Source: Alphaproteobacteria bacterium (GTDB taxonomy: Bacteria > Pseudomonadota > Alphaproteobacteria > Rhodobacterales > Rhodobacteraceae). Taken from it: a stretch of DNA of 7,441 nucleotides. Positions 1-6,431 of the stretch are shown piece after piece. Location: assembly GCA_024279075.1 (NCBI GenBank), contig JAJRRX010000075.1:1-7441 (forward strand), in the 5' to 3' direction. The position numbers and the translations under genes were made by a program. Position 1 is the stretch's first letter. Every line of letters starts with the position of its first letter. The notes below the pieces were generated by a model, which saw only the letters and a program-made list of their open reading frames with translations, searched no databases and was not told where the DNA came from.

Positions 1-6
1 AGCGCG

Positions 7-321
7 TCACGCCATGTAAAACTGCTGCGGCAGCAGGTAAGGAAAGTCAGTGCTTGGATCGACCTCAATTTTCATAATTGGCCCCATATATTCGCCCCAT
101 CGGGCGTTGGCGTCGCTCGCCGCGAGCGTGGCTTTTGTGGCCTCAAGATCGTCGGTCTCAAAATAGCCAAATAGCGTCAGCCCGTGGCGGTAAATGTTAT
201 AATTGCGAATGCCGGCGGCTTTCAGAGCCTCTAGCATCTCCGGCCAAATCTCGTCATGGCGCTTTTTATACTCAATCTCGTATCCGGTGCGCACTTCCAG
301 CACCCATGCGTAGCCTGCCAT
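7..321 (-). CDS. rhaM: L-rhamnose mutarotase (RhaM/RhaU family)
   Basis: A 104-residue cytoplasmic enzyme expected to interconvert the alpha and beta anomers of L-rhamnose (or a related 6-deoxyhexose) after uptake. It is the same length as E. coli RhaM and, compared from memory, lines up without gaps over the first 45 residues. Y18, H22 (RhaM's catalytic His), the I-W-P-E segment at 25-28, N40-Y41 and Y44 all coincide, followed by R74-W75 and a C-terminal Q-F-Y. It starts 2 bases after the isomerase stop, and its ribosome site AAGGGG (330-335, 8-base spacing) lies inside the isomerase's last codons, which fixes the ATG at 321 and implies translational coupling. It is the last complete gene before the left edge. 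The DUF718 family also contains L-fucose mutarotases, so the family is certain and the exact sugar is not. Confidence 0.93.
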   Translation of the reverse strand: MAGYAWVLEVRTGYEIEYKKRHDEIWPEMLEALKAAGIRNYNIYRHGLTLFGYFETDDLEATKATLAASDANARWGEYMGPIMKIEVDPSTDFPYLLPQQFYMA

Positions 322-323
322 CT

Positions 324-1139
324 CTAAAGCCCCTTTTCCCAGTCTTTAAAACAATCCCGCATCAGGATGGTTTCAGTTAAAACATCGTCAAACAGCGTGT
401 TCATATAGGCCTGATGCACGTTTTCTATCGCCAGCGCGCCGCTATAGCCCGCACCCCGCAAAGCCCCGAACATCGCCGGAAAATTCAGCGTCCCCTCGGC
501 CATTTTGGCTTGCAAAACCCCCATGCGGGCTTGGCGCAAATGCACATGCAGGGCATGGGGGGCGAGCACGTCTATCTCGTCTTGCCGGTAGCCAAGGCAG
601 GCGAAATGCGAATAATCCAAGGCCAGCTTAATCCCCGTCTGCTCAATCAGCTTCAACACGCGGTCAGGCGATTCCGCCCATGAATGCACATGCGGCTCGA
701 TGCAGATATTCGCCGCGTAATCCTCGGCCACCGCCAGCAATGCTTTTAAGCTCTCGGCTGAAACTTTGGCGGCGTCATCGCGTGATTGCCCCGCATTCAC
801 CACCCCGGGCAGGGTAAAAACCGTCGGGATTCCCGCCGCGTCAGCAAAGCGCAACACCTGCGCCAAATCCTTCTCGTTCTGCGCCAATGTGCCGGGCAAG
901 GCGAGGTTTTGCCCCTCCAGCCCCTCCCCGAAAAGGTGATAATAATTCGGGATATCTACCCCCAGCCCTTCCAGCCCCGCAGCAGCGGCTTCAGGGTCCT
1001 TCAGCACCAGTTCCTTATCCAGCGCCGAGCGGTAAAACAGCCCCACATCCAGCGCGCCAATGCCAAGCGCCTTGGAAATATTCGCCGCCTCTTGCAGGCT
1101 GCATTGCGGCAGGGACCATGCGGTTAGTGAAAGCCTCAT
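324..1139 (-). CDS. Sugar (phosphate) isomerase/epimerase, TIM barrel (AP_endonuc_2 family)
   Basis: A 271-residue protein of the xylose-isomerase-like TIM-barrel family (PF01261), which includes D-tagatose 3-epimerase and hydroxypyruvate isomerase. The four divalent-metal ligands of that fold can be picked out by motif: E148 (in I-E-P-H), D175 (L-D-Y-S-H), H200 (H-V-H) and E239 (I-E-N). An active, metal-dependent keto/aldose isomerase or epimerase is therefore expected. There is no signal peptide, so it is cytoplasmic. Its ATG lies 1 base after the oxidoreductase stop, with GGAGG (1145-1149) 5 bases upstream. Substrate cannot be read from sequence. The neighbouring oxidoreductase and mutarotase suggest a deoxysugar or keto-sugar intermediate. 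Some relatives act as lyases on 3-keto-glycosides, so isomerase, epimerase and lyase are all open. It is much shorter than true L-rhamnose isomerases (about 420 residues) and should not be called rhaA/rhaI. Confidence 0.85.
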   Translation of the reverse strand: MRLSLTAWSLPQCSLQEAANISKALGIGALDVGLFYRSALDKELVLKDPEAAAAGLEGLGVDIPNYYHLFGEGLEGQNLALPGTLAQNEKDLAQVLRFADAAGIPTVFTLPGVVNAGQSRDDAAKVSAESLKALLAVAEDYAANICIEPHVHSWAESPDRVLKLIEQTGIKLALDYSHFACLGYRQDEIDVLAPHALHVHLRQARMGVLQAKMAEGTLNFPAMFGALRGAGYSGALAIENVHQAYMNTLFDDVLTETILMRDCFKDWEKGL

Positions 1140-1140
1140 A

Positions 1141-2187
1141 TCACCCTCCCACCACGGCCAGCGCGCCGGATTTGGCCGAGCGATACATCGCGTCCAGCGC
1201 CTCGGTCACCCGCGCGCCGCATTCGCCGTCAGAGGCGTTATTCACCGCCTCGCCTGCGCAGAGTTTGGCAAACACCTTCACCGGAAGCTCGCCGTCATAA
1301 TCCGCCTCTTCTTGCGTGACCTCGGCATCCATTTTGGTGCCATCGAGTCTGTCCAGCGTCAGCCGCGCCCGCTCTATATCAAACATGATCATGCCTTCGG
1401 AGCCAAAAATTCGCACGTCCAAATGCAGGCCCTTATGCTTGGGCACCGACGCCGCGCCGGAAAGCGAGACCGTCGCCCCGCTGGTCGCCCGCGCCACCGC
1501 CGCATCATAAAAATCCACACCCGTTTTGGACTTGCCATCCATACAATAAACGCTCTCGAACCGCAGGTCCGCCACATGGATCAACCACGCCAAGGAGTGA
1601 GACATCTGCCCCCAGCCATAGCCGCCTGCCTTTGCAGGGTTGGCCCATGTTGAAGCGGGCGGGCGGAACAGGTGATCAGCGGTTTCCAGCATCGGCTCAC
1701 CCGCAAACAGGTCGTTCAAGGCCGAGCCCATTTGGCACACCGCGTGGCGCACCTCGCCAATATGGCCCTCCCGCACCCAGCCTGCCGCGACCTCGGTAAA
1801 GCGGGTAAAATTCAGCCCCGTGGGCACCAGCACTTGCTTGCCCGCCTTAACCGCCGCCGCCGCAATGGCGCGGCCATCGGCGGCAGTTGTCGCCATCGGC
1901 TTTTCCACCAACACATGGCAACCCGCCTCCAGCGCCACCACGGCAGGGCCGGTATGGGCCACATGAGGGGTGGAGATCATCACGCCATCAAGGTTTTCCT
2001 TGGCGAGCATCTCCTCAAGGTCGGTATACCGCCCCGCAATGCCGAACTTGTCACCCGCCAGCTCAAGGCGGCTGGCGTCAAGGTCGCAAATCGCGACAAT
2101 CTCGGCCTCTGCCCCGGCCTGAATGGTCGGAATATGGTTAAACGTGGCCCACCAGCCAATGCCGACTACGCCAATTCTTGCTGTCAT
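1141..2187 (-). CDS. Gfo/Idh/MocA family NAD(P)-dependent oxidoreductase
   Basis: A 348-residue cytoplasmic sugar dehydrogenase-like protein. An N-terminal Rossmann domain (about 1-120) carries the dinucleotide loop G9-I-G11-W-W-A14. An acidic residue near the end of the second strand (D35) favours NAD over NADP. The family hallmark E95-K96-P97 supplies the catalytic Lys. The C-terminal alpha/beta domain has G-G-Y-G-W-G-Q-M-S-H at 188-197. H197 matches the catalytic His of inositol dehydrogenase, but the Asp usually four residues before it is G193 here. Members oxidise or reduce a secondary hydroxyl of a sugar, inositol or glycoside. The ATG lies 3 bases after the regulator stop with GGAGG (2196-2200) 8 bases upstream, and the gene ends 1 base before the TIM-barrel enzyme. 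The two presumably act in sequence. The substrate is unknown; a deoxysugar or its glycoside is an inference from the adjacent transporter and mutarotase. Confidence 0.9.
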   Translation of the reverse strand: MTARIGVVGIGWWATFNHIPTIQAGAEAEIVAICDLDASRLELAGDKFGIAGRYTDLEEMLAKENLDGVMISTPHVAHTGPAVVALEAGCHVLVEKPMATTAADGRAIAAAAVKAGKQVLVPTGLNFTRFTEVAAGWVREGHIGEVRHAVCQMGSALNDLFAGEPMLETADHLFRPPASTWANPAKAGGYGWGQMSHSLAWLIHVADLRFESVYCMDGKSKTGVDFYDAAVARATSGATVSLSGAASVPKHKGLHLDVRIFGSEGMIMFDIERARLTLDRLDGTKMDAEVTQEEADYDGELPVKVFAKLCAGEAVNNASDGECGARVTEALDAMYRSAKSGALAVVGG

Positions 2188-2190
2188 TAT

Positions 2191-2913
2191 TCAGGCCTCC
2201 GATTGCACAATGGTTGATTTGTATACATTCTGCATATGGCGCTCCGCCGCTTTGGCGGCCCTATCCGCATCGCGCGATTTAATCGCTTCAAACAGCGCCA
2301 AATGGTCCTCATAGCTCTGTGCTAAAATTTCAGGCTTTTCCGCTGCCCGCCGCCTGAATTCCAGCCCCATCACGTTCAAGCTCTCGCCAATCCGCTTGAG
2401 GAACGCATTATTTGAGCCGCGCCAGATGACCTTATGAAAAGCAAAATCTGACTCACGAAAGGCAATAGGATCATCTAAAAGCCCCTTTTGCATCTCAAGA
2501 ATTTCGGTGATTTCGTCCAAGCAGCCTTGGCTGATATTCTCCGCCGCCCGCCTTGCAACGTCACTTTCAATCAAAGAGCGCGCATCATATAACTCCCGAA
2601 TATTTACATCTTCCAGCGACAGGAAAAACTGGATCGGGCCAAGCAGCGCGTCTGCATCCAGCTCACTAATATAGGCCCCGCCGCCTTGCCGCGTGCGCAC
2701 CACACCCAAAATCGAAAGCCCCCGAATAGCCTCCCGCACCGAGGGGCGCGACACGCCGAGCGTCAGCGCCAATTCCCGCTCGGGCGGCAGTTGCTCACCG
2801 GCTTTCAGCACGCCGGAGGTTACCATATCCAGCACCCGCCGCGCCACGAGGTCTGCCACAGATTGGCGCTTTAACGGCTTCTCAAACGCAACACTTTTGC
2901 TTGTCCGGCTCAT
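2191..2913 (-). CDS. GntR family transcriptional regulator, FadR/FCD subfamily
   Basis: A 240-residue one-component regulator. The N-terminal winged helix-turn-helix (about 17-83) has the typical G-E-Q-L-P-P-E-R-E-L-A, G-V-S-R-P-S-V-R-E-A-I-R and R-Q-G-G-G-A-Y-I segments. The C-terminal FCD ligand domain (about 105-230) keeps the full metal-site set D156, H160, H204 and H226 in the usual spacing, so it should bind a divalent metal and probably a sugar acid or similar carboxylate effector. It likely represses its own operon until an inducer is present; this is inference. Its ATG overlaps the second permease stop by 4 bases (ATGA) with AAGGAG (2921-2926) 7 bases upstream. The regulator is thus co-transcribed in mid-operon, giving autoregulation if it acts on the operon promoter. 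That promoter lies outside the window. Rhizobial rha operons instead use a DeoR-type regulator. Confidence 0.93.
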   Translation of the reverse strand: MSRTSKSVAFEKPLKRQSVADLVARRVLDMVTSGVLKAGEQLPPERELALTLGVSRPSVREAIRGLSILGVVRTRQGGGAYISELDADALLGPIQFFLSLEDVNIRELYDARSLIESDVARRAAENISQGCLDEITEILEMQKGLLDDPIAFRESDFAFHKVIWRGSNNAFLKRIGESLNVMGLEFRRRAAEKPEILAQSYEDHLALFEAIKSRDADRAAKAAERHMQNVYKSTIVQSEA

Positions 2914-3875
2914 ACCTTGGCTCCTTTTTGGTGGCCGCTCAAAAAAGCGGGTAGTTTGAGGCGTGGCACCAGCACCGATGCAATAAGCAGCAGTCCGATA
3001 ACGCCGGTTTGTATATGGCCGGTAATATCGTTCAGGGCCATGCCGTTGCGCAGGTTTAGCACAATCAAAATTGCTAGCAAGGTGCCCATCAGCGAGCCTT
3101 TGCCGCCAAAAATACTCACCCCGCCGAGCAGCACCATGGTGATGACATCGAGCTCAAACCCCAGCGCCACATCGCCGCGCACGGCGCCAACCCGCGCGGC
3201 ATAAAGCAGGCCGGCAAAGGCTGAAACAATGCCAGCAGCGATGAACAGCTTCATTTTGTGCTTGCCGGTATTAACCCCGGCAAAATCAGCCACATCGCGG
3301 TTGGTGCCGATCACATAAGTGAGCCGACCGAAGGCCGTTTTTTGCAGCACCACATAGAGGATAAGAAACAGGATCACAAAAGCGAACAGCGCAAACGGGA
3401 TGCCAAAGGCGAAGGCCTGCTGGCCGAGCGCGTCAAACCAATCGGGGAAATCGGTGATGCCGCGATCCTCAACCAGCACGCGGGCGAGGCCACGAAAGCC
3501 GATCAGGGTGGCGAGGGTCACTACCAAGGAAGGTAGCCCGACTTTGGCGATGAAATAACCGTTTAGCGCCCCACCAAGCCCGCCGATCACAAGCGCGATC
3601 ACCACCGCGCCGCCCGCAGGCACGCCCGCCTGAAACATAAAGCCAAAGGCGCAGGCCGAAAGGCCCATCATCGAGCCTACGGAAAGGTCAATCTCAGCAT
3701 TGATGATGATGAAGGTCATCACCAGCGCCACGATGATTTTCTCAATCGAGAGCTGAAAGAGGTTGATCTGATTGTTGAAGGTCAGAAAAAATGGGCTGAG
3801 CGAGGCGTTGACCACAATGATCAACACCAATACAATAAATAAGAACCCTTCCCAACTTTTGAGTTTACCAAGCAT
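2910..3875 (-). CDS. rhaQ: Rhamnose-type sugar ABC transporter permease 2 (BPD_transp_2)
   Basis: An inner-membrane permease of the ribose/rhamnose importer class (PF02653), about 321 residues with many hydrophobic segments (roughly 9-28, 45-63, 65-82, 87-107, 112-128, 155-177, 209-227 and 287-304). It carries conserved features of the family: N-A-E-I-D-L-S-V-G-S near 59-68, the cytoplasmic coupling segment I-G-T-N-R-D-V-A-D-F-A-G-V-N near 189-202, and L-G-G-V-S-I-F-G-G-K-G-S near 250-261. It should pair with the preceding permease to form the channel. The start is chosen at ATG 3875 rather than the in-frame GTG at 3881 because the GGGAGG site (3883-3888) is 7 bases from the ATG but only 1 base from the GTG. 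Using the GTG would give 323 residues and a 4-base overlap with the upstream gene. Its TGA overlaps the regulator's ATG. The symbol follows gene order in Rhizobium rhaSTPQ. Confidence 0.88.
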   Translation of the reverse strand: MLGKLKSWEGFLFIVLVLIIVVNASLSPFFLTFNNQINLFQLSIEKIIVALVMTFIIINAEIDLSVGSMMGLSACAFGFMFQAGVPAGGAVVIALVIGGLGGALNGYFIAKVGLPSLVVTLATLIGFRGLARVLVEDRGITDFPDWFDALGQQAFAFGIPFALFAFVILFLILYVVLQKTAFGRLTYVIGTNRDVADFAGVNTGKHKMKLFIAAGIVSAFAGLLYAARVGAVRGDVALGFELDVITMVLLGGVSIFGGKGSLMGTLLAILIVLNLRNGMALNDITGHIQTGVIGLLLIASVLVPRLKLPAFLSGHQKGAKV

Positions 3876-3877
3876 AT

Positions 3878-4918
3878 TCACGCCTCCCTCGTTGATTCGG
3901 CCTCAGCCTTTTTCTTTTCCCGCTTGATGCGCATAGCAATCAAGCGCCGCATCAGCACGGCATCTGCGGTGACCGATATCAGAATAAGCGAACCCAAAAC
4001 CGCCTCGCGAGAGAACTCGCTCACCAGATCCCAACGCACGAGGCTGGTGTCGATGAGGTCTACCAGAACCGCCCCGATGAGCGCCCCGAAAACCGTGCCG
4101 GAGCCGCCAAAAATATTGACCCCGCCGAGCACCGAGGCCGCGACGGATTTAAGCTCAAATCCAAGCCCCGCCACCACGGTGATATTGCCAAAACGTGCCA
4201 AGAACATAAAACCCGCCAGCCCTGCCAGTGCGCCGGCAAAGGTAAAGGCGGCAAACACGGTGGCCTTAGCATTTATCCCCGCCATTTCAGCCGCTTCCGG
4301 GTTTGAGCCAACCGCATAAAACTTGCGCGCGGGCCGCAGCCGCGTGAGCGCAAAATGCACAAGCAGCACCACAACCAGCGCCACCACAAAAGCGGCCCTG
4401 AATTGCAGGGTGCCGATCTCCAAAAGCTTGGTATTGGGAAAGTTCACCAGCCATTGCGGCAAGTGCGAGGAGGTAATGGATTTTGCATCTGAAAACTCGA
4501 CCAGATAGGAGCGAAACAGCGCCATGGTTGCCAGCGTCGCAATGATAGACGGCACTTTAAAGTAAGCCACAATCAGCCCGTTCACCGCACCAAACCCTGC
4601 ACCTACCGCAATAGAATAGCCCACCACAAACACCCATGAAAGCTCGGGGTTATTGGAAATTAGGCTGCCGGTGGCATAGGCCGTAAAGCCCACGATTGAG
4701 CCGATAGAAAGGTCAATATTTCGCGTCAAAATCACCAGCGTTTGCCCCGTCGCAATCAGTGCCATAATCGCCACTGAGCTGGAAATCCGGTTAAACAAGC
4801 GCCCGTTCAGGTAGTTTGGCACTTGGGTAGAGAAAAACAGCACCACAGAGATCAAGATGAATACCAACGCCAAAATCCGTAGGGTCTGCGGGTTGATTTT
4901 TGAAAAGAAGTTCCCCAT
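3878..4918 (-). CDS. rhaP: Rhamnose-type sugar ABC transporter permease 1 (BPD_transp_2)
   Basis: A 346-residue inner-membrane permease of the same family as the next gene. Hydrophobic segments lie at about 12-30, 45-66, 70-88, 93-119, 122-140, 174-192, 221-241, 276-292 and 306-323. Family segments are T-R-N-I-D-L-S-I-G-S (65-74), the coupling loop V-G-S-N-P-E-A-A-E-M-A-G-I-N (203-216) and L-G-G-V-N-I-F-G-G-S-G (264-274). It ends in a long, strongly charged cytoplasmic tail (about 324-346, rich in Arg, Lys and Glu), absent from its partner. Its ATG shares one base with the ATPase stop (TAATG), with GGAGG (4926-4930) 7 bases upstream inside the ATPase gene. Two non-identical permeases following a fused ATPase is the RhaP/RhaQ layout. 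The sugar identity rests on the neighbouring binding protein and mutarotase. Confidence 0.9.
   Translation of the reverse strand: MGNFFSKINPQTLRILALVFILISVVLFFSTQVPNYLNGRLFNRISSSVAIMALIATGQTLVILTRNIDLSIGSIVGFTAYATGSLISNNPELSWVFVVGYSIAVGAGFGAVNGLIVAYFKVPSIIATLATMALFRSYLVEFSDAKSITSSHLPQWLVNFPNTKLLEIGTLQFRAAFVVALVVVLLVHFALTRLRPARKFYAVGSNPEAAEMAGINAKATVFAAFTFAGALAGLAGFMFLARFGNITVVAGLGFELKSVAASVLGGVNIFGGSGTVFGALIGAVLVDLIDTSLVRWDLVSEFSREAVLGSLILISVTADAVLMRRLIAMRIKREKKKAEAESTREA
3883..3888 (-). promoter_or_regulatory. Ribosome binding site that decides the rhaQ start
   Basis: GGGAGG in the last codons of rhaP is 7 bases from ATG 3875 and only 1 base from GTG 3881. The spacing supports the internal ATG as the rhaQ start. 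Confidence 0.65.
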
Positions 4919-6417
4919 TACGCGGCCTCCGTCTGGCCGGTTGCCAAGGCCATTATGGTCTCTTGGCTTGCGTCCTTATTGTCAATAATGCCCATCTGGT
5001 GGCCTTCGCGCATCACCAAAATCCGGTCCCCCATGGCCAGCACCTCCGGCAGGTCTGACGAAATCACAATCGCCGCGCCACCATTGGCAACAAAATCACG
5101 GATCAGGTCATGCACCTCGGCCTTGGCACCCACGTCAATGCCCCGTGTTGGCTCGTCCAAAATCAGCAGGTCTGGCTTCATATTCAGCCATTTTGCCAAC
5201 ATCACCTTTTGCTGGTTGCCCCCCGAAAGCATACCAACCTCGATCTCGATATCCGGCGTGCGAATGTTCAGCCGCTCTCGAAAAGCCTCCGTCACCTCGG
5301 CCTCCCTACAGCGATTAATAATCCCACGCGGAGATAAAAACTCGGCCAGCGTCGCCAGCGTTGTATTTTCCCGAATAGACATCGGCATGGCGAGGCCAAA
5401 CTTGCGGCGGTCCTCGGATACATAAGCAATCCCCGCCTCCATCGCCTGCTTGGCCGACTTCATTTCCATCGGTTTTCCCTTATAATAAATCGCCCCCGCG
5501 CTGGCAGGCAGAATGCCAAACAGGCTCAGCGCCACATCGGTGCGCCGCGCGCCGATCAGCCCCGACATGCACAGCACTTCGCCCACTTTCAGGTCAAACG
5601 AAATGCCGCGATACACGCCCTCAAGCGCGAGGTCTTTGACCTCCAGAATGGTTTCATCAGTGGCATGGGTCGGCGCTTTGGCAAAATAGTTGCCCACCTC
5701 GCGGCCCACCATTTCCGCGATCATCCCGTCCGAAGTTACGTCTTCCACCAGCTTGGTGGAAATATGCTGGCCATCACGAATAACCGTCACACGGTGGGCG
5801 ATTTCAAAAATCTCTTCCAAGCGATGCGAAATATAAACCACCGCCACGCCCTGCTCCGCCAGCGTGGTCGCAATACGCCGCAACTGCGCTGCCTCATGGG
5901 CCGAAAGGCTGGCGGTTGGCTCGTCCATAATCAGCACCCGCACATCTTGGCTCAGCGCCCGCGCGATCTCTACCGCCTGCTGCTCAGCCAGTGTCAGGCC
6001 GGAAGCGATGCGGTCCACGTCCAGCTTCATGCCTACCCGTTCAATCAACGCCAGCGCCTTTTTGCGCAGCTTGCCACGGCGCTGAATCCAACCCTCCGTG
6101 GTGGAGCTGGCGAATATATTCTCGGTGACATCAAAATCAGGAAACACCATCGGCTCTTGGTAAATCGCCGCCACGCCTTGTTCACGCGCAGCCGATGTGC
6201 CCGAAATGCTCACCGCATTGCTGTCTATCTCAAGGCTGCCCGCGCTTGGCTGATGCACCCCTGTCATGATCTTAATCATAGTGGATTTGCCCGCGCCGTT
6301 TTCGCCAACAATCGCATGCACTTCGCCGGGATAAAGGTCAATCGACATATCGGCCAACGCCGCTGTCATACCAAAATTCTTGGAAATGTTCTTAAGGCTT
6401 AAAACCGGATTTGCCAT
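4918..6417 (-). CDS. rhaT: Rhamnose-type sugar ABC transporter ATPase (two fused NBDs)
   Basis: A 499-residue cytoplasmic ATPase with two nucleotide-binding domains in one chain, the size and layout of RbsA/XylG/RhaT sugar importers. Domain 1 (about 5-240) has an intact Walker A G-E-N-G-A-G-K-S-T (38-46), Q-loop Q87, a degenerate signature L-T-L-A-E-Q-Q (141-147), Walker B V-L-I-M-D-E-P (161-167) and switch His H198. Domain 2 (about 255-495) has a degenerate Walker A without Lys (G-L-I-G-A-R-R-T-D, 286-294), an intact signature L-S-G-G-N-Q-Q-K (397-404), Walker B L-L-I-L-D-E-P (417-423) and Ser-Asp where the switch His would be. One complete ATP site, from Walker A of domain 1 and the signature of domain 2, is expected and is usual for this class. 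It follows the binding-protein gene after a 57-base gap with a hairpin, and has a very strong ribosome site (6421-6431). The symbol follows Rhizobium and is unrelated to E. coli RhaT, a symporter. Confidence 0.93.
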   Translation of the reverse strand: MANPVLSLKNISKNFGMTAALADMSIDLYPGEVHAIVGENGAGKSTMIKIMTGVHQPSAGSLEIDSNAVSISGTSAAREQGVAAIYQEPMVFPDFDVTENIFASSTTEGWIQRRGKLRKKALALIERVGMKLDVDRIASGLTLAEQQAVEIARALSQDVRVLIMDEPTASLSAHEAAQLRRIATTLAEQGVAVVYISHRLEEIFEIAHRVTVIRDGQHISTKLVEDVTSDGMIAEMVGREVGNYFAKAPTHATDETILEVKDLALEGVYRGISFDLKVGEVLCMSGLIGARRTDVALSLFGILPASAGAIYYKGKPMEMKSAKQAMEAGIAYVSEDRRKFGLAMPMSIRENTTLATLAEFLSPRGIINRCREAEVTEAFRERLNIRTPDIEIEVGMLSGGNQQKVMLAKWLNMKPDLLILDEPTRGIDVGAKAEVHDLIRDFVANGGAAIVISSDLPEVLAMGDRILVMREGHQMGIIDNKDASQETIMALATGQTEAA

Positions 6418-6420
6418 TGT

Positions 6421-6431
6421 CCCCTCCTCCC
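6421..6431 (-). promoter_or_regulatory. Strong purine-rich ribosome binding site for rhaT
   Basis: The transcript reads GGGAGGAGGGG and then ACA before the rhaT ATG, giving two overlapping GGAGG cores at good spacing. It sits directly after the hairpin and U-run, so transcripts that pass the hairpin should be translated efficiently. It supports the ATG at 6417 as the start. Confidence 0.75.

Noticed and set aside
324..1139. DNA-repair AP endonuclease IV, suggested by the fold family
   Set aside because: The protein has only the four-ligand sugar-isomerase metal set and sits between sugar-metabolism genes, so the sugar isomerase/epimerase branch fits better.
4060..4272. Short minus-strand frames inside rhaP (4060-4272) and inside the oxidoreductase gene (1389-1577)
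   Set aside because: They are out-of-frame readings within well-supported genes, with Pro/Ser/Arg/Trp-rich translations and no independent ribosome site.
2910..4918. The two permease genes as a recent tandem duplication
   Set aside because: They share only family-level motifs and differ in length, tails and most residues. Paired divergent permeases are normal for this importer type.
5665..6402. A 245-codon open frame on the plus strand opposite the ATPase gene (and a 181-codon one at 6454-6999 and a 197-codon one at 1060-1653)
   Set aside because: They lie fully antisense to genes with clear family motifs, have low-complexity His/Arg/Pro-rich translations, show no recognisable domain, and are the expected shadows of GC-rich coding sequence.
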